This document shows, in pieces, positions 5,936 through 8,777 of a stretch of DNA of 8,777 nt. The DNA lies in the NCBI GenBank assembly GCA_034003955.1, contig JAVEXO010000079.1, positions 1-8,777 of the forward strand. The letters run 5' to 3'. Origin of the DNA: SZUA-370 sp034003955 (GTDB lineage Bacteria > Spirochaetota > Spirochaetia > Treponematales > UBA12059). The notes under the pieces were generated by a model that was given only the letters and a program-made list of their open reading frames with translations, searched no databases and was not told the origin of the DNA. A program made the translations under genes and the position numbers. Within the stretch, counting starts at the first letter, position 1; each line of letters opens with the position of its first letter.

Positions 5936-6214
5936 ATGTATATAAAGAAACTGATAGGTAAGCAATGCTACCTGTCTCCCATGGAACGGAGTGACGCCGG
6001 CACATACGCAGCCTGGCTCAACGATCTCGAGGTGTCGACCTTTACCCAGATAGCCAAGCAATCACTGTCACTTGAGAAAGAGCGGGACATCCTTGCGTCT
6101 ATGAGCAAGGAGCACAACTATGGCATCGTGGACGCCTCCACCGACCAGCTCATCGGCAGTTGTGGTCTCATGGACATTACCGCGGATGACTTCTATCGTA
6201 TAGCTTCCCTCTGA
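5936..6214 (+). pseudogene. GNAT (RimJ/RimL-type) acetyltransferase, N-terminal half, frameshifted
   Basis: The 92-residue ORF begins like a RimL-type N-acetyltransferase: a beta strand (KLIGKQCYLSPMERSDAGTY), WLNDLEVSTFTQ (27-38), the long helix (45-60), and YGIVDASTDQLIGSCGLMDI (62-81). Family members are about 170-190 residues and continue with the acetyl-CoA-binding R/Q-x-x-G-x-G/A loop, which is missing. The frame ends at TGA 6212-6214. Removing two bases (one CT of CCCTCTGAG, about 6206-6211) gives ASLSVFLLEATRS, which is the expected next strand (A-x-L-x-V/I-F-I), before decaying to a stop at 6260-6262. The acetyl-CoA loop cannot be recognised. The start is supported by GAGGAG at 5924-5929. 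Probably inactive; a sequencing error at the CT repeat would not explain the decayed remainder. Confidence 0.7.
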
Positions 6215-6752
6215 GCGTGTTCCTACTAGAAGCGACGAGGAGCCTATACCATAGAGCCTGACTAGATTCACGCCATAGGTCAGGTCTACCCTAGAAGACG
6301 CGATGATGGGCAGGATTCAATCTGTGGTATCGTGATTAACATCCGAGGTTTTTTCTTCCAGGTAGCGGGTCACCTAAAGCTGCAGGCAGCTATTAGCGAT
6401 GGTACCGAACATGCACTGTCTAGTGTTATGCCCGCTGTGGCTCCACGAGTGACGATAACCTAGACGTTTGGTTAAACCCCTTAAAAAACGGAGAACGACA
6501 TCCGGTCGCCCTCCGCTACTATTGATTAGTATACCCTGATACTTTGAATACCAAGGTTCCTGTAAAAAAACACATACATAACAAGTCTGACAGGAAGGCT
6601 GAAAACAAGGCGCCTTCCATTCAGCCTAAACTCCGTTGCCGCGACACCAAAGACGAACTGGGCTGATTTAACTGTCTATGTAGGAGCCCGAGCCGTAGGC
6701 GCTGGTATCGGACGGAGCTGCAAAGATAGGATCTATCATTACGCTAACCTCC

Positions 6753-6786
6753 TATTGTTTTAAGTGTATGTACACTCAAGACAATA
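6753..6786. repeat. 15-bp-arm inverted repeat
   Basis: TATTGTTTTAAGTGT (6753-6767) pairs with ACACTCAAGACAATA (6772-6786), with one G-U and one mismatch, around ATGT. It is the strongest inverted repeat in the gene-poor region. No T-run follows on either strand. Confidence 0.6.
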
Positions 6787-7077
6787 AACAAGGGGAAACG
6801 CATCTAATGATGAGCCTCTCACCAACGGAGAGGGTGCTGATTGGCCCATTAAAGACATAAGTGTTTTTCATACAAACAAATAGTTTCGTTGGACAAAGTT
6901 GTAATGGCGCAGTACAATTTCTGGCACATGGGTTTGGGGTAGTATGTTTCGGCTACACCCCGAATGAAAATGATGGTGCATGGTTTTAGCGAATGCCGTA
7001 TCTGTGTGCCGAACACCTCAGTCTTAAATCAGCATGGTTGATTTTTAGTCTTTATTTTAAACGGATCCAACAGGTTT

Positions 7078-7092
7078 CTAAACAATGTTTAG
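7078..7092. promoter_or_regulatory. operator-like dyad upstream of integrase
   Basis: CTAAAC-AAT-GTTTAG is a perfect 6-3-6 inverted repeat, 84 bases before the integrase ATG. Integron integrase genes are often under SOS (LexA) control. This does not match the LexA boxes of Proteobacteria (CTGT-N8-ACAG) or Bacillota (GAAC-N4-GTTC), so the binding protein is unknown. Confidence 0.3.
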
Positions 7093-7163
7093 TTGCATGT
7101 GTCGTATGGGTGTTTTTGCGTGGCGATTGTATCGGATCACCGCTTGTTAGGGCGGATAAGGGT

Positions 7164-7170
7164 GGGAGGA
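7164..7170 (+). promoter_or_regulatory. ribosome binding site deciding the integrase start
   Basis: GGGAGGA ends 6 bases before ATG 7177. The upstream in-frame ATG at 7093 has no such site, and its extra 28 residues look non-coding, so 7177 is the better start. Confidence 0.75.
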
Positions 7171-7176
7171 TTTGCA

Positions 7177-8478
7177 ATGGTCGTAAGTATTCAAGATACT
7201 GGCAATGGAAGCCTTTCGGTGGCATTCGAGTTCAATCAACGTATCATTAATGCCTTAAAGAATGTACCAGGCCACTCGTACCATCCGAATTCAAGGCTCT
7301 GGACCTTCCCAAGTGACCAAAGAAGCAAAAACTGGCTCCTGCATTCCCTCTACTCTACGGGACTCTTTTCTATTGTTAACACCCCATCCAGCCAAGATCG
7401 TAAAGCAATAGTTAAACCAAATATCGATAGCGTATTACGGGTTGAACTTCAGCCAAAGACTATTCAAGCCAAGACGCTAGCAAACACAGCTGTTCCGGAG
7501 CTCATTGATCAACCAGGAGCGCTAGAACGTCTGTTAGATAGATATAGAGACAGACTTCGAGCCGCTCATTATAGCCCCATGACCGAGCGAGCCTATACCT
7601 ATTGGGTGACTATGTACTCCAAAAATGGCCGTGTACCAAGGCCTGATGAGGCCGCTGAGCCGAGAATCAATAAATTCATCACAAGCCTTGCTGTTAATGA
7701 CAATGTGAGCGCTTCTACCCAAAACCAGGCTTTAGCCGCAGTACTATTCCTATACCGGCATGTTTTTGGAACAGACGTTGGTACACTAAATGAAATAATC
7801 AGGGCAAAGAAACCGGCTAGGCTCCCTGTTGTTATGACACGTGAAGAAGTAAAAAGGGTGCTTTCTGTTCTCAATGGTGAATCCAGGCTCATGGCTTCTT
7901 TGCTATACGGAACGGGTCTGCGGTTAAATGAATGCCTCTGCCTTAGAGTACAGGACATAGACTTCAATCGTAACTCTATCCAGATTCATGAAGGAAAAGG
8001 AGGAAAAGACAGAATATCCATGCTCCCAGCAGCTCTCGTGACCCCACTGCGCGAGCACCTTGAACGCATTAAGATAATACATGAACAGGATATAAAGGAG
8101 GGTTGGGGAGCCGTCTACCTACCAGAGTCATTATCAAAGAAATTTCCCCATGCTGCCAAAGAATGGCGATGGCAGTGGGTCTTTCCTCAGAAACGCCGCT
8201 GGCATAACCCCGCAGCTAAGACAGAAGGACGCTTCCACATGGATGCCTCTATCATCCAACGAGCCGTAAAGGAGGCAATGACTACGGCCGGCATCACAAA
8301 ACACGCAAGCTGCCACACCTTCCGGCACTCATTCGCCACCCAATTGCTTGAGAATGGCTATGATATTCGTACTGTACAGGAACTTCTCGGACATTCCGAC
8401 ATACGAACGACCATGGTTTATACCCATGTCATTAACAAAGGCCCCAACAGCGTCAAAAGCCCGCTCGATGGCCTCTGA
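7177..8478 (+). CDS. intI: integron integrase (IntI-type tyrosine recombinase) with N-terminal extension
   Basis: A 433-residue site-specific recombinase that in integrons joins attI and folded attC sites. Numbering from the ATG at 7177: SAM-like core-binding domain about 111-205; catalytic residues R249 (LLYGTGLRLNE), K274/K277 (GKGGKDR), H380-x-x-R383 (CHTFRH), H406 (LLGHSD) and nucleophile Y415 (TMVYTHV). The IntI-specific insert that contacts extrahelical attC bases is present at about 309-337 (WGAVYLPESLSKKFP, then KEWRWQWVFP), which separates it from XerC/D. Normal IntI is about 320-350 residues. Here about 105 extra residues precede the core, with a compact FEFNQRIINALKNVPG and LWTFP motif (17-45) resembling a small N-terminal module seen in some recombinases and in HARP-like helicase regions. 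All catalytic residues are intact, so it is probably active. Confidence 0.93.
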   Translation: MVVSIQDTGNGSLSVAFEFNQRIINALKNVPGHSYHPNSRLWTFPSDQRSKNWLLHSLYSTGLFSIVNTPSSQDRKAIVKPNIDSVLRVELQPKTIQAKTLANTAVPELIDQPGALERLLDRYRDRLRAAHYSPMTERAYTYWVTMYSKNGRVPRPDEAAEPRINKFITSLAVNDNVSASTQNQALAAVLFLYRHVFGTDVGTLNEIIRAKKPARLPVVMTREEVKRVLSVLNGESRLMASLLYGTGLRLNECLCLRVQDIDFNRNSIQIHEGKGGKDRISMLPAALVTPLREHLERIKIIHEQDIKEGWGAVYLPESLSKKFPHAAKEWRWQWVFPQKRRWHNPAAKTEGRFHMDASIIQRAVKEAMTTAGITKHASCHTFRHSFATQLLENGYDIRTVQELLGHSDIRTTMVYTHVINKGPNSVKSPLDGL

Positions 8479-8482
8479 ACCT

Positions 8483-8508
8483 AAGCCGTGTTAACGGTTT
8501 TATTATTG
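8483..8508 (+). terminator. intrinsic terminator of the integrase gene
   Basis: AAGCCGT (8483-8489) pairs with ACGGTTT (8494-8500), including one G-U, around GTTA, followed by TATTATTG. It lies 5 bases after the TGA. A short stem but with the correct position and tail. Confidence 0.5.
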
Positions 8509-8579
8509 ACCTTGTTATCACGCATCCCTAGTATTGAGAAAAGAGAATATCTTGTTATTCGTGAAAGATTTGGGTTAGT

Positions 8580-8762
8580 TTAGCAGAACTTATCTAAACA
8601 ATAATCAATCGAATCAACAAGCATGTACCCAAAATCAAAGAAGGGTCTAATAGTTGTTACGTCCATGCCCAACCATTGAGTTATGGATCTAAAGGCAACA
8701 ATAGAAGACAAGAAGAAAGAATAAATAGACAAATCAACAAGAGGCCTTTGTACTTTGATTTC
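8580..8762 (-). CDS. possible C-terminal end of an unknown protein, cut by contig end
   Basis: On the minus strand the frame is open from the last real bases to TAA at 8580-8582, giving 60 residues. It begins EIKVQRPLVDLSIYSFF and ends MLVDSIDYCLDKFC. The residue mix looks protein-like (hydrophobic blocks, no low-complexity runs), but a 60-codon run can arise by chance in DNA this AT-rich, and another frame also gives a short hydrophobic reading. No family recognised. If real, it would be convergent with the integrase. Confidence 0.35.
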   Translation of the reverse strand, partial: EIKVQRPLVDLSIYSFFLSSIVAFRSITQWLGMDVTTIRPFFDFGYMLVDSIDYCLDKFC

Positions 8763-8764
8763 AC

Positions 8765-8777
8765 AGATCGGAAGAGC
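8765..8777. other. Illumina adapter remnant (not genomic)
   Basis: The final bases AGATCGGAAGAGC are identical to the start of the standard Illumina TruSeq-type adapter. A 13-base exact match at the very end of a contig is best explained as untrimmed adapter. Genomic sequence therefore ends at 8764. Confidence 0.95.

Larger units (their letters stand above)
6215..7176. other. about 960 bases without a convincing gene
   Basis: Both strands carry only short open frames; the longest stop-free run I checked, 6266-6460 (+), gives 65 codons without a start having an SD and without recognisable motifs. It contains several hairpins: CCTGAC/GTCAGG (about 6257-6283), AGCTG-CAGG-CAGCT (about 6379-6392), GGAAGG/CCTTCC overlapping AGGCTG/CAGCCT (about 6592-6626), GATAG-GAT-CTATC (about 6725-6737), the 15-bp arm repeat at 6753-6786, CCTCTC/GAGAGG (about 6815-6833) and GGGGTAG with CTACACCCC (6936-6961). 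It could be decayed genes, a noncoding cassette or the recombination region of the integron. No attC pair of RYYYAAC and GTTRRRY with matching inner arms was found. Confidence 0.6.

Noticed and set aside
6334..6476. Possible attC pair GATTAAC (6334) and GTTAAAC (6470)
   Set aside because: The left box breaks the RYYYAAC rule and the inner arms next to the two boxes are not complementary.
6667..6894. ATTTAAC (about 6667) with GTTGGAC (about 6888) as attC ends
   Set aside because: Each box fits alone, but the span of about 220 bases is longer than known attC sites and no inner paired arms are seen.
7063..7150. ATCCAAC and GTTAGGG around the integrase upstream region as an attC or attI site
   Set aside because: The right box ends in G where a pyrimidine is required, and the inner segments do not pair well; kept only as a region to compare with relatives.
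7093..7176. Upstream start of the integrase at ATG 7093
   Set aside because: It lacks a ribosome site, its 28 residues show no domain-like pattern, and ATG 7177 has an excellent SD.
8667..8686. GCCCAAC-CATTGA-GTTATGG, resembling one half of an attC site
   Set aside because: The matching half (CCATAAC-n-GTTGGGC) is not present before the contig end, so it cannot be called.
1..8764. CRISPR array, insertion sequence or rRNA gene
   Set aside because: No regularly spaced direct repeats, no transposase motifs with terminal repeats, and no rRNA-like sequence seen.

Overview
The window is an assembled bacterial DNA fragment whose right end is artificial: the last 13 bases (8765-8777) match the common Illumina adapter start. 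Real sequence therefore stops at 8764. The left end cuts into a gene. The gene mix is a BMP-type nucleoside/sugar ABC permease, a CD3324-family helix-turn-helix protein, a short lone cyclic-nucleotide-binding-fold protein, an HD phosphohydrolase and an integron-type integrase. This suggests an anaerobic Spirochaetota or Bacillota member, with Spirochaetota slightly favoured. That is an inference from family distribution as I remember it; no rRNA or other marker gene is present. GC is high on the left (37 of 60 bases at 541-600) and low on the right (22/60 at 7741-7800, about 18-19/60 after 8580), so the right third looks acquired.

Layout. 2-898 (+) is the C-terminal part of an ABC permease. 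Convergent to it, 962-2188 (-) is a membrane-anchored calcineurin-like phosphoesterase. A 524-base divergent control region (2189-2712) holds a candidate leader peptide and hairpins on the minus-strand side. On the plus-strand side it holds two overlapping mini-ORFs and a pair of mutually exclusive RNA stems, one of which covers the ribosome binding site of the CD3324-family gene (2713-2988), which ends in a clear terminator. Then come a stand-alone cNMP-binding-fold protein (3116-3604) with a promoter placed so that its mRNA would be nearly leaderless, a 340-base leader/intergenic region with a possible three-way-junction RNA, and an HD-domain protein (3944-4453). Convergent to that is an MFS transporter (4462-5712, -), also with a near-leaderless promoter. 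5936-6214 is the N-terminal half of a GNAT acetyltransferase, broken by what looks like a two-base duplication. About 960 bases without a convincing gene follow (6215-7176), with several hairpins. 7177-8478 (+) is an integron integrase (IntI) with an extra N-terminal region of roughly 100 residues and its own terminator. The AT-rich tail (8509-8764) may carry the end of another minus-strand gene.

How the parts relate. Most genes sit alone with their own promoters; no multi-gene operon is visible. The most distinctive elements are (i) the leader of the CD3324-family gene, which looks like a translation-attenuation control, (ii) the extended IntI without any recognisable attC site, beside a contig break where a cassette array could begin, and (iii) the structured leader upstream of the HD gene. 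None has been tested; each is a sequence-based proposal.
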